A stretch of 64,000 bases of DNA from Hydrangea macrophylla (lineage: Eukaryota > Streptophyta > Magnoliopsida > Cornales > Hydrangeaceae), in NCBI GenBank assembly GCA_033977485.1, contig CM066983.1:108467580-108531579 (forward strand), given 5' to 3'. The first letter of the stretch is position 1. The number at the start of each line of letters is the position of its first letter. A program made the position numbers and the translations under genes. The notes beneath the pieces were generated by a model. That model did no database searches. It was not told the DNA's origin and saw only the letters and a list, made by a program, of their open reading frames with translations. Shown here one piece after another: positions 12,559-23,964 of this stretch.

Positions 12559-12819
12559 TGTTAGACCAACTCCATCAATTCCTGACTTGGCTGCTGAATC
12601 ATCATCTCAGGTTCAAGCATTAAATGAGTCACTTTAACATTGCCTCAGGAGCTCTCTATATGCTGAGAAGTAGTAGATAAATTCTTGATGATCTATGTTA
12701 GCTTTCTGTTATGAATTCTGTTATAACAGACTCTAGTTGATTAACTGAGTTGATTGTATAAGAATTAAAAAGTCTTAGCAATAGTTCAAGCTAATAAGAA
12801 TGAATTAGTTTTCTCTCTC

Positions 12820-12862
<43 letters not shown>

Positions 12863-12867
12863 CTTCA
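12559..12867 (+). repeat. 5' LTR of the copia element
   Basis: 309 bp, TGTTAGACC...TTCTTCA, with a (CT)n tract near its 3' end (about 12818-12857). It matches the 3' LTR at 17455-17794. Confidence 0.95.
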
Positions 12868-12879
12868 TGGTATCAGAGC
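12868..12879 (+). promoter_or_regulatory. Primer binding site, initiator-Met tRNA
   Basis: TGGTATCAGAGC follows the 5' LTR directly and is complementary to the 3' end of plant initiator methionine tRNA, which would prime minus-strand synthesis. Confidence 0.95.
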
Positions 12880-12965
12880 ATTCGATCAGAAATTTACTCT
12901 GATCAAGCTTCATCTTCTTTGATCCCTCCGCTGTCTTCTCTGAAATTCAACATCAAAATTCTTCA

Positions 12966-13748
12966 ATGGTGATCTCTGCAACATCATTAAATCTTCCATC
13001 AAATCTGATTTTCTTCGTCTCCAATCTCAATGCGTTGATCACAGTCAAGCTAAATCAAGCAAATTACATGATATGGAAACAGCAAATTAGCAATGCACTT
13101 CGCGCAAATCGTCTGCTTGGCTATGTTGATGGTTCGATTACTCAACCAGAATATGAAATTACTGATGAATCAGGTGATATAATTCCAAACCCTAACTTTG
13201 AGAACTGGTTGAACATCGATAGTCAACTTGTTAGTTGCCTTAATGCTACAATTGATCCAATAATTCTACCTCAGATTCTAGGTTTTGAACATGCTTCAGA
13301 AATCTGGAATTATCTTTCTAAGCGATACATTTCCACATCAAGATCTTATGTGCATGAACTGAAAATTAAGCTTTTAAATGCTATCAAAGATTGTCCTATG
13401 GATGAATATCTTGATCGTATTAAACAATGGTCAGATCAGTTATCTGTTGCTGGAACTCCTATTGATGAAGAAGATTTAGTGTTGTATACTTTTAATGGTC
13501 TCACTCATGAATATTCATCTTTAAAGACAACTATTAGAGCAAGATCTCATCCCATATCATTCACTGATTTACATTCTCTGTTAAGATCTGAAGAAATTCA
13601 TGTGAATAGAGATATGAAGTTGTCTACAACAGTTGAGAAGAACACTGCTTTTTCTGCTGTAACAAATGTCACTGATCGATATAGCAATAATCAAAATCTT
13701 GATCACAATAAGAATGTTCAGTATAATCAGTACTCGAATAATTTTTGA
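12966..13748 (+). pseudogene. copia gag, interrupted by an in-frame TGA
   Basis: 260 codons from ATG at 12966. The N-terminal part (KLNQANYMIWKQQ..., residues about 27-50) is the copia gag domain (retrotran_gag/UBN2 type) that assembles the virus-like particle. The frame stops at TGA 13746-13748, but the same frame continues open beyond it with a Gly/Arg-rich segment and a CCHC zinc knuckle (CQICGNGNHSASEC, about 13820-13861). The stop therefore truncates gag before its nucleic-acid-binding part. A programmed readthrough is possible in principle, but two further lesions downstream favour simple decay. Confidence 0.9.
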
Positions 13749-16700
13749 GGAGGTGGAAGAAACAGATTCTCTAGAGGAAGAGGACAAGGAAGGTCCAATT
13801 ACAATAATAGAGTTCTCTGTCAGATTTGTGGCAATGGAAATCATTCAGCTTCTGAATGTTATCATCGTTTCAATCCTTCCTATCAAAAACCCACCCAGAC
13901 AATGGGACAAAATGCTTTCTCTCCAGGACAAGCACCAACTCCACAAGCATATTTAGCCCAACCTCTTCTTCCACTACCAAATCAAACTCCACCAGTAAAC
14001 CTTCATTCATCCACCCTTTCCTTTCAAGTGTCACAATCTTATTCTCATTCACCAGTTTCACCTACACCTGAGTCTCAAACTCAGACATTACCCCTTCTAT
14101 TACATAATCCTCTGCTCAATTTACCATCTCCTCCTACAAATTGGTTCACTAAATCATCATTTGATAATAATTCCATGACATCTCAGTCATCTCAGCTATC
14201 TCAGGATTTCTCCTTTTCACCTCAAGCTTTTATAGCTTCCTCTATAGCCATTTCACCCACTCATTGGTACTTTGACACTGGTGCCACTAATCATTTTGTT
14301 AATAATCCCACTACCTTGCATCAGATTACTCCATATGTGGGTCAAGAATTAGTGTCAGTTGGGAATGGAGCCACTATACCCATTCACAACACTGGAAATG
14401 CTCTTCTCCCAACTCCTGGAAAATCCTTGTTATTGTCTAGAATCCTTCATGCCCCACAAATAAATCACAATCTTCTCTCTATGTATCAAATTGCCAAGGA
14501 CAACAATTGCAGATTTATATTTGATGAATCTGGCTTTGTTGTTCAAGACAAGGCCAGTAGTCAAATTTTACTCAAGGGTCCTTCTCTTCATGGTCTTTAT
14601 CCTCTCACCACACCTCTCATGTCATCATCATCCCAGTCTCCTACTGCTATGGTCACTACACCATCTTCTTCATCATCTCCTTCTCCTTCCACCATCTCAA
14701 ATGCCCAAGTGTGGCATTATAGACTAGGTCACCCCTCTCCCAGAATCATGTCTGTCCTCTCCCATAATCATCTCATACCATCTTTTTTCTCTTCTCTTCC
14801 TCCCTGTCATCCTTGTCATTCCAACAAAAGTCACAGACTCCCATTCCCTCTCTCAGTAACCACTACTACTGCCCCTTTACAACTAATTCATAGTGATGTA
14901 TGGGGCCCTTCATCTGTTCCCTCAGTCTCTGGTTACAAACACTATGTTCTCTTTATAGATGATTACTCTAGGTATACATGGTTGTATCCTCTCAAATTCA
15001 AATATGATGTCTACCAGAGATTTGTTCACTTTAAACTTCAAGTTGAAAATCAATTTTCCACTCGGATCCAAATGTTTAGGTCAGATAATGGAACTGAGTT
15101 TGTCAATAGTCTTATGACAACATTTCTGACTACGAATGGTATTGTTCATCAAAAATCCTGTCCATATACACCTGAACAAAATGGCTTGAGTGAAAAAAAC
15201 ACAGGCATCTCATGGAGACCACTCTCACCCTCCTTCAACACTCATTTGTTCCCACAAAATTCTGGGTTGAAGCTTCTCTTACTGCTTTATACCTAATCAA
15301 TAGGTTACCCACCCCTACTCTGAATTTCAAGTCCCCATTTGAACTCCTCCATCATACTCCACCTGATTATCAGTTTTTCAAGGTCTTTGGATGTTGCTGC
15401 TACCCTTGGCTGCAACCTTATAGAACTTCAAAGTTGTCTCCTAAATCCAGATGTTGCATTTTCATTGGCTATTCCTCTGATTCCAAAGGCTATAGGTGCC
15501 TTGATAAAGCTACTGGTCAAGTCTATGTTTCCAGACATGTTCAGTTCTTGGAAACTCAATTTCCTTTTTCACCTCAGTTCTCTACTAATCTTTCTGATGT
15601 TCCCTCATCATCTTCTTCCATTTCTTCTCCATCCAACCCATTTCATTTTGAATCCAATTCTTCTCCCAGTAGTGAACCCTCTTCTTCTACCAATCCCTTT
15701 CCTATTCCCTCTTCTCCAACTCCTCCTTTACATTCTTCTGCCTCCTCTTGTCCCTCAACTACATCCTCTTCTTCCTCCTCTCATACTCCACCTTCTCATC
15801 CTATGATAACAAGATCCAAGGCTGGCATTTCAAAGCCTAAAATGCCATTCAGTCCCTCTGCCCATTTGACTACTTCTCATTCTGATCCATTGTACACCAC
15901 AGAACCTCACACCTTTCTTCAGGCCAATAAATCTGCTGTGTGGAGAAGTGCTATGTCTGCAGAGTATAATGCTCTTTTGTCCCAACATACATGGGTCTTG
16001 GTTCCTCTACCTCAGAACAAGCAAGCTATTGGGTGTAAATGGGTATTCAGAATTAAGGAGAATGCTGATGGTTCTATTTCTAGACACAAAGCTAGATTAG
16101 TTGCTAAAGGATACCATCAAACTGAGGGTCTTGACTTCTTTGAAACTTTTAGTCCTGTGGTTAAACAGCCAACTATTAGGCTTGTTTTCTCCTTAGCCCT
16201 TTACTATGGCTGGAAAATTAAACAACTTGATGTCTCTAATGCATTTCTTCATGGCATACTGGATGAAGAAGTATACATGGAATAGCCTCCTGGGTTCATT
16301 GATCATTCTCAGCCTCACTTTGTTTGTAAACTGCAAAAGGCCCTCTATGGTTTGAAACAGGCTCCCAGAGCCTGGTTTGCTACATTGTCTAGGTTTCTAC
16401 TTGCCCATGGCTTTGTGACCAGTAAGGCTGACTCATCTCTCTTTGTTCAAAAGACATCTACTTCAGTCATAATGCTTTTGGTCTATGTGGATGATATTTT
16501 AATCACTGGAAACAGTGCATCAATCATTGATCAGTTTATATCCACCATGGGCACAACTTTCTCTATGAAAGATTTGGGAAACTTACACTATTTTTTGGGC
16601 ATTGAAGTTACTACTTCTAGCAAAGGTCTTTTTTTGTCACAAGCTAAATATGCCTCTGAGATACTTCTCAAAGCAGCTATGCAAGATTGTAAACCTACTT

Positions 16701-17533
16701 CATCTCCATCCACAGTTAAAGCCTCTGTCAATGAAGATCTTTCACCATACTCAGATCCAGCACTCTACAGAACACTTGTTGGGTCACTTCAGTACCTAAC
16801 CATTACCAGACCAGACCTTGCCTTTGCTGTAAATTGGGTATGTCAATTCATGCATAATCCACTTCAGGTGCATTTTCAAGCTGTCAAAAGAATTCTGAAA
16901 TTTGTCAAAGGCACTATTCATCATGGTCTTTTATTCCAACATGGTCCCCTCAATTTACATTGTTTCACTGACTCTGATTGGGCTGGAATTCACTTGGATC
17001 GCAAATCAACCACTGGGTTCTGCATTTTTCTAGGCCCCAATTTAGTCTCTTGGACAGCAAAGAAGCAGCCAACTGTGGCTCGTTCCAGCACAGAGGCTGA
17101 ATACAAAGCTTTGGCTAACACTGCTGCTGAAGTTATTTGGCTTCACCAAATCCTCACTGATCTTCATATTAGTCTTCCAAGTGCTCCTCTGATCTGGTGT
17201 GATAATCTCAGTGCCCTAGCCATTGCAGCAAATCCAGTCTTTCATGCAAGAACAAAACACATTGAAGTGGATTATCATTTTGTTAGAGAAAAACTTGCTG
17301 CTAAACAACTTCAGGTGTCCCACATTTCCTCTGTTGATCAGTTGGCTGATCTTTTCACAAAGCCACTATCTGTGTCTCGGTTTAAATTCCTGAAAGATCA
17401 GCTTATGCCTCATCAAGTTGATCAGTCCTCAGGCCTCATCAACTTGCAGGGGAGTGTTAGACCAACTCCATCAATTGCTGACTTGGCTGCTGAATCATCA
17501 TCTCAGTCATCAAGCATTAATGAGTCACTTTAA
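13749..17533 (+). pseudogene. copia pol (protease, integrase, RT, RNase H) with frameshift and stop
   Basis: Domains in order: aspartic protease with DTGAT at about 14274; GAG-pre-integrase with HYRLGH and CHPC (about 14713-14815); integrase core with HSDVWG, SDNGTEF (about 15084) and PYTPEQNG; reverse transcriptase from about 15985 with YVDD at 16483-16494; RNase H with TDSDWAG near 16968 and STEAEY. A seven-A run at 15193-15199 is one base short and shifts the frame within integrase, and a TAG at 16283-16285 cuts the RT after EVYME. The final frame runs through the polypurine tract and ends inside the 3' LTR. The catalytic residues seen are otherwise conserved, so decay is recent. Confidence 0.93.
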
Positions 17534-17708
17534 CATTGCCTCAGGAGCTCTCTATATGCTGAGAAGTAGTAGATAAATTCTTGATGATCTATGTTAGCTT
17601 TCTATTATGAATTCTGTTATAACCGACTCTAGTTGATTAACTAAGTTGATTGTATAAGAATTAAAAAGTCTCAGCTTATTGTTCAAGCTAATAAGAATGA
17701 ATTAGTTT

Positions 17709-17789
<81 letters not shown>

Positions 17790-17794
17790 CTTCA
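17455..17794 (+). repeat. 3' LTR of the copia element
   Basis: 340 bp, preceded by the polypurine tract GCAGGGGAG (17446-17454). It is longer than the 5' LTR because of CT/CA microsatellite growth (17706-17785), otherwise nearly identical. Confidence 0.95.
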
Positions 17795-18421
17795 CCTTTT
17801 CCCTTTGTCATGGTACTTCCTTGGAATTGAGCTGTCATTCGTTTCAGTTGTCATTCGATTAAATGAATATCCATTGCAGATTGTGCGTGAGACTTTTCAT
17901 CTCATAGGGCTCTTCCCTATGTATATATTGAGAATAATGCGATTTCGGTATAATTGTTGAGGGCATGTAGTTCAAATGTTTGGTTTACAGATTTGAAACT
18001 AAGTAAACGATAATACGTTTCTTTGTTACTTATTTGGTTGAAATGTGACCAAGTGAGGCATATATTAAGTGATAAAGAGTTTGACAATTAAGTTCCTTCA
18101 AGATATTGGTTCGAAGTTCAAGCCTTCCCCTCTCCCATGTCATCCGATTTTTTTTTTTGGGAGTTAAAATGTGGAATGAATTTTGCATACCCATTAAAAT
18201 TTTGTGAAATTCAGCCATAATACATAAAAAGAAAATATGCGGGTTTCCCAAATTTGTTTAAAATATGCCCTGCCTGACTCTATACTAATTTATTGCAACT
18301 ACTCATATTTTGTGTACTGAACTTCTTATATTTTTCCTTTTGGGTGCAGGACTGGGGACAATATTGTTATCTTTAACAAAACTGAAACTTAAATGAAGCT
18401 ATTGCATATGTATTACTAAAT
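17795..18421. other. Gene-free spacer, possible SINE remnant
   Basis: A stretch around 18050-18160 has a B-box-like GGTTCGAAGTTC and ends in a T run, suggesting a decayed tRNA-derived SINE. No target duplication was identified, and nothing else is supported. Confidence 0.35.
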
Positions 18422-21016
18422 TGTCACGACTCATTCCACTATGTGCAGAAATAGGACATGTGGCACGCCACCAAAGCTCAATCAATTCATTAAAAGATTA
18501 TAACAGTGAAAAATAAATTTAAAAACAACATTGAGTATTCAAATTTTTTTAGAAACAATACCCTTCAAGTTATAAAATCCGTATAAAATTGAAAACGTAA
18601 TCATATTTTGAAACGAATGAATTTATGTTATAAGGGGTCCCAAAGATACCCTAAGAAATAATTAAAATATTTAAATAATTTCTGAAAAGGGTAGAAAAAG
18701 ATTACATACAAGGGGAGTTCGACCGGTCAAAATACCCCTCTCGTCCCATCGAATGACCCTTAGCAAAATTCTCCACAAATGCTGCAGAATTTGCTAAGGG
18801 TCACTCAACCCTCACCTCTTTCATAACTCCAAACACCCTTACATAATCCCAGACTCTTCCAACTACAGCAAGACTTCAAGAACATCATTAAAATATATTA
18901 ATCCACGAAACAAAATGATAACAGAACAAGCTACGGCTTGTTTGGCTCGATTACAAAAGTATCAAGTATATCCATTCAAAACGCAAAAATTGACAAGTTA
19001 AATATTCAAAATATGAATCCATTAATTTAGAAGAAGTTTTACAACACGTTACAACCTTACAAAATCATTTCAAGGTCCAAAAGCGAAGTTTATAGTCTTA
19101 ACTTTTCAAAATTACATTTTTTATCAATAGAATGGAAAAACAAAAATATGTACAAGAGAAAGATCCCCGTCGTCCCCACAGTTTCTCTTTTTACGCTTCT
19201 TCTTTCCTTTCTTCTTATCGCCTGTAATGGAGAAAAACTCAACTGCTCAGCTATATGCTGAGTGCACAATTCTAAATATATACTTAAATGATAATTCATG
19301 CTTTAAGATACCAAAATACGTCAAATTAGTCTTTAGGGAGAGTGGTACGCTTCCATCCGGTAAATGAAATTGATGCCGTGGAAGGTCTTCCTCTTACCAC
19401 GCAACCATTGGCTTAGCTGGGCCTTCTCCTAAACCATGCACTGTGCCATAGATGGGCCTTTCTCCAAATCAGGCACAATAACTATCCACATCACAATCCC
19501 CAAACATCGAGAAGCTTACCACCGGATGGAATTGCACGAAACCCCCCCTCCCCCCTTGCACTCACATAGACACATAACATACTCATATAATCACATATAC
19601 ATGCATTTTTATACGTTTTCACGTGCACAATTAACGGGCTTAATTAATACATGAATTTCGTCCGGATCCAAAATATCAAGTTAGATATCTAAAACATGTA
19701 AATTCCCTAGAAACCATAAGGCTAGAATTCATACCTCGTGCAAACATTCTATAACTTTAAGGGAAGTACTGAAGTACTAGGGGACGGATTAAATGTCAAA
19801 TCTCTGATCTCAAGCGATTCCTACAAGTATACATGTGTTTTCCCTAAATTCTTAGAATTAGAGTTTCCGTAAAACTTAATCAAATATGGCCTAATGACTA
19901 TTAAAATGAGGCCCTTATCTCAAGGCAGGGACGGAACTAGGAATGTAGATTAGAGGGGGCGAAGACATATGAGGGTTCGGGGGCAGTGCCCCCGAGAAAA
20001 AAAAATTGGTGCTTATTTATACATTTTTAATAATGAGTTAAGAAAAGATAATGAGATAAATATATAAAGAGAGATAAATACAAACAATTTGAATCAACAA
20101 GGCATAAAGCAATTTGGGGTGGAGCAATTTCTAAATTTAAATTTAGAATTTATATTTATAAACGCACACCCAACTTTTTCAAAACATGCATATACACAAG
20201 TTTTTTAAAAAAAAAATCTAAAGGGGGGGGGGGGGGGGGGGGGGGTGGAGAGTGTGTATACTTAACCTGTATTTTTGAATAATACTAGTATAATTAAGAG
20301 TTTTTTTTCTTCCCAAATCTAGGGGTTGTGGTGCCACCCCCCCCCCCCCCCCCCCCCCCCAAAAAAAAATCTGAAAGTTGGTGAAAAACAAACAAGTAGA
20401 AGTCCGTCGATTTGCGTCGTAATGCTCGAAGCAATAAATCCCCTCTTGATTTAAGTTTTTAGAAAATTTAAAGAAATGAAAATATCTTAAGTCTCCTATA
20501 TATATGCACGACTCTCGAAAATTACGTTTACCTGTCCACGAGTTTTCAAAACTCCTAATTATCCCTCAAAACATCTTACACATTTAATTCATTATTTCAC
20601 GAGTGAAAACTATAAATTATAAAAGTTTTCGTCTAAATTTCATTTGTTGCCGAAATTACATTCTGAAATCTAATTTCGTGGAATTTCTAGATAACCTACA
20701 TTCTATTCAACGCATCCTATCGGTTATCGTTAAAACAATCAAAATGATCTTAATCAAGACCAAAGTATAAGAAAATACCTAAAACATGTAAATTTACTAT
20801 TCACATAAACCAGATATATCAAATAACATTTAATCACATAAATGTCATTTAAAACGTACTAATGCTTCATGAACTTACCAACTCCCCGTGTTCTCAATTG
20901 ACACTCCACGTTGACTCACAGTCAACCTCATCTCAATTATCAAATGACATTGATAATATTCAAGCAAGTTCGTTTATGTATTTGAAAGAATATATTTTCC
21001 CAAAACGAGTGTGACA
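18422..21016 (-). mobile_element. Solo LTR of the Tekay-type family (copy 2), with an insertion
   Basis: On the plus strand it starts TGTCACGACTC and ends GTGTGACA. The flanks are TAAAT (18417-18421) and TAAAC (21017-21021), a target duplication with one mismatch. At 2595 bp it is about 450-480 bp longer than copies 1 and 3; the excess is the insertion at about 19926-20372. It retains part of the palindromic module (GTTCGACCGGTCAAA near 18718) and a TATATATA box near 20500. No internal coding region remains. Confidence 0.88.
19926..20372. mobile_element. Insertion in solo LTR 2, possibly hAT-like
   Basis: This segment is absent from the homologous position of the other three LTRs, where the sequence runs directly from the ...CCTTA(C/T)CT... 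segment to ...TTGGTGAAA. It starts CAGGGACGGAACTAGG, which resembles hAT-type termini, and holds a G23 run (20223-20245) and a C24 run (20337-20360). The exact right edge and the target duplication are uncertain. Confidence 0.55.
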
Positions 21017-21394
21017 TAAACAAAATTTCTAAGTATCTAAACAAAGTGCATTCAGTAATACTTTTTATTAAATTTTTGACTAATTTTTTTTTTACTATTA
21101 AGTGATACACTATCATACACAATAAAAAAGAATAATTTAATTTTCAACACTTCTGGGTTATCAAAGAGGCCCTATGTCACGTGTTTATTAGAGGTGTAAG
21201 AAAAATCGATAGACCGAATTTTGTAAAAACACACAACCTTGAAAACCGACAGAATTAACAAAATCCGACCTTCTTCGATCGATTTTAAAACTTGAAAAAT
21301 TGAAACCAATTTCACCCCTATGATTTATATCTATCACTAGTCATTCCAGATTCGAAGTTGATCGGGCTTTTCAGCAATACTCCAGCCCAGCTCT
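21017..21394. other. Spacer upstream of the cp29-type promoter
   Basis: AT-rich sequence with no coding support. It lies between solo LTR 2 and the promoter elements of the next gene. Confidence 0.5.
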
Positions 21395-21480
21395 CACGTA
21401 CACGTACACGTACTTGGGCCGGGCCCTGGCCTCGAGTAGGCTAGCGGGCTAGAAAACCAACCCATTGCTTTGCATCTCTG

Positions 21481-21524
<44 letters not shown>

Positions 21525-21604
21525 CATCCGAGCCCGTGGCCACGCCTAGGGCACGTATACCACATGAGTCCTATCCGCTCTACCATTTTCCCTCTCTATA
21601 AATA
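21395..21604 (+). promoter_or_regulatory. Promoter of the chloroplast RNP gene
   Basis: Overlapping CACGTA/ACGTAC repeats lie at about 21396-21413, followed by TTGGGCCGGGCCC at about 21414-21427. GGGCC (site II-like, TCP-bound) elements are common upstream of plant organelle and housekeeping genes. A (TC)n tract lies at 21482-21521, and a TATA box, TATAAATA, at 21597-21604, 161 bases before the start codon. The spacing suits transcription starting near 21630. Solo LTR 2 ends about 380 bp upstream of the repeats. Confidence 0.65.
21482..21521. repeat. (TC)n microsatellite in the cp29-type promoter
   Basis: About 20 TC units about 75 bases upstream of the TATA box. A second tract, about 22170-22198, begins a few bases inside intron 1. 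Confidence 0.9.
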
Positions 21605-21764
21605 CCTTGACCCTTCTGTATGTGAAAGTCTCTCTCTCTCTAGAAATATCATACTCCGTAGTATATAATACACCCCCTTCCCTTCACCCTCTTTCTACAC
21701 TCTCGCGCTCGAGTCTTTTGAAACCTTATCTGCTTAAAACACTCTCTCCATTACATACACAGCC

Positions 21765-23964
21765 ATGGCTTCCTCTGCAACTTCTCTTCACTTCCTCTCT
21801 CTTACTCCTAAATCCCTCTCTCTCTACAACTCCAAGTCCGCCCCCTCCTCCTCCTCTTCACTGTCTCTCTCATCTCACTCTCTCAAGGCTGCCTCCCCCA
21901 AGTCCCTCTCCATATCTCCTTCGTTTCTTCACTCTTTTACCAGACGTTTCGAGGCCTTGCCGCCGTCTAGGTTTGTACGAAACGTGTTTGTGTCGTCCGA
22001 TGTTGAGCAAGACGAGGATGTTGTGGAGGATTCAGACTCAGAGCAGCAACGTAATTTCTCACCAGACCTCAAACTCTTCGTTGGGAACTTACCCTTCAAT
22101 GTTGACAGTGCTGCTCTCGCTGAGTTGTTCGAACAAGCTGGAAATGTCGAGATGGTTGAGGTATTAATTACATCTCTCTCTCTCTCTCTCTCTCTCTGAT
22201 TTTCTGGGTTTATGGTTTAGTGAGTTCTTTTTTCCGTTCGGTTTGTGAAGATTAAGTGAATTGATTTTGGGTCTTTGTAGTGTTTAGGGTTTTACTAGTT
22301 TTATTGGGGTTTTTGTTATACACTACTAATACTTATAGTATTTAATGGGTGTGAATAAAGTGAGTTCCTTTTAACTTTTTGCAGGTTATATATGACAAGC
22401 TAAGTGGAAGAAGCAGAGGTTTTGGTTTTGTGACTATGTCTTCAGTCAAGGAAGTTGAAGCAGCTGCTCAACAATTTAATGGCTATGTAAGCCTTTTTAC
22501 TCTGTAGTTTATGTCCACTTGAGTCTATAGTCTGATACTTATTGTGTTTTACTACTCTGTGTGTTTATATGACAACATCAACAATAAAACTCTTATATTG
22601 TGCACTTAAACGCTTACCTTTTGAAATATCTTTTGCATCAATAGTTGAAACTCATAAATGGATGTTTTCTTTATTCCGGTTATACACACACATATGTATA
22701 TACACTCACACATTTCTGTGTATATCTCACTTGCTAGCTATACCCTTTTAATGGCTATATCTCAGCCTTTTCTTTTCTTTTTTTTGGGTTTATCTCTGAA
22801 ATGTTACTGTTATAACATTATAATATTTGCAAGTTTATTTTATTTAACCAAGGATGTATTATGTTTTGCAGGAGCTCGAGGGGAGGTCATTGAGGGTGAA
22901 TTCTGGGCCACCTCCTAGGAGGGAGGATTCTCCTTTCAGAGGAGGAGCCAGGATGGGAGGAGGTGGAGGCGGAGGGGGAGGGGGAGGGGGAAGTTTTGAT
23001 AACTCGAATAGGGTGTATGTGGGTAACCTTGCATATGGGGTTGATAATTTAGCACTTGAGACCTTGTTTAGGGAGCAAGGGAAAGTTATGGAAGCCAAGG
23101 TGGTTTATGACAGGGACAGTGGTAGATCAAGGGGTTTTGGATTTGTCACCTATAGCTCTGCCGATGAGGTCAACAATGCAATTGAATCCTTGGATGGTGC
23201 AGTAAGTGATGCTATAAGACTTTTTTATGTTATTTTCTGCTAGATATCATTGTGGTTTCAATTGTATTAGAATTTTAGGATGGACATCAGTAAGTTGGTT
23301 TGTATGTCTGATGACCAATTATGAGGCTCATGCATATGTTAAATTTATTTTTTGTTTGGTTCTTATTTATTCATTCATAAGTGAAGGTATTACTATCAGT
23401 TATAGGTGGTGAAAGTGTGCATTGTCTCTTGACTCACTCTCTTTCATCGACTTGTAACAGTTGGAGAGTACACTGTACTTGTATAGTATATTGACAAGTT
23501 ACAACTTCAAAATATGTGTGGCAACTAACGGTTTAATACTTGAGTATTCTCGTTGGCTAATAATGATATATTCTTACATCAATCAAACCACAAAGAACAG
23601 TTCCAAAATATTCTTCATTCCAATTTGTTCTCTATCATACCTCACGATTCCTCAAAAATCAAGCTATGAAAGAAATGGAATCTATTAGAAGTGGCAATTG
23701 TATTTTCGTGAATGTCAATTTTATGGTGAACATTTATCGTATATGCTATGCTGTCCCTGTTTACATCATTCTTGCTTTTTAAAAATAGAAAAGAAAAAAA
23801 AAATTGTATTGGAGTTTGATTGGCATGCCTCAGCTCGTGGTTAACACTCAAATAGCTTTTTTCCAACTTTACCTTCACATTTATACTTTTGTATGGTGCA
23901 GGACTTGAATGGCAGGGCAATCCGAGTAACTGTGGCTGAATCTAGGCCAAGGCGCCAGTTCTGA
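21765..23964 (+). CDS. CP29-like: Chloroplast 29-kDa-type ribonucleoprotein, four exons
   Basis: Exons 21765-22160, 22385-22486, 22872-23201 and 23902-23964 (TGA) join to 296 codons; all three introns are phase 0 and GT..AG. Residues 1 to about 70 are Ser-rich with few acidic residues, a chloroplast transit peptide. Residues about 78-97 are acidic. RRM1 (about 102-176) has RNP2 LFVGNL and RNP1 RSRGFGFVT; a linker with twelve consecutive Gly leads to RRM2 (about 213-292) with VYVGNL and RSRGFGFVT. Transit peptide, acidic region, two RRMs and a Gly-rich linker define the cp29/cp31 family, which binds and stabilises many plastid transcripts and supports editing and cold tolerance. The length matches the family. 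Intron 1 opens with a CT microsatellite beside the donor. The gene appears intact. Confidence 0.92.

Larger units (their letters stand above)
12559..17794 (+). mobile_element. Full-length Ty1-copia retrotransposon (5.2 kb)
   Basis: Complete structure: 5' LTR, initiator-Met primer site, gag, protease, integrase, reverse transcriptase, RNase H, polypurine tract, 3' LTR, in the copia order (integrase before RT). The 5-bp target duplication CCTTT is seen at 12554-12558 and 17795-17799. The two LTRs differ at only about eight positions outside their CT microsatellites, so insertion was fairly recent. Three coding lesions (TGA at 13746, a one-base deletion in an A run at 15193-15199, TAG at 16283) make this copy defective by itself. 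The gag style suggests the Ale lineage; that is tentative. Confidence 0.97.

Noticed and set aside
13746..13748. Programmed stop-codon readthrough between gag and pol in the copia element
   Set aside because: Copia elements normally use one frame without a stop, and this copy carries two further disabling lesions, so decay is the simpler reading.
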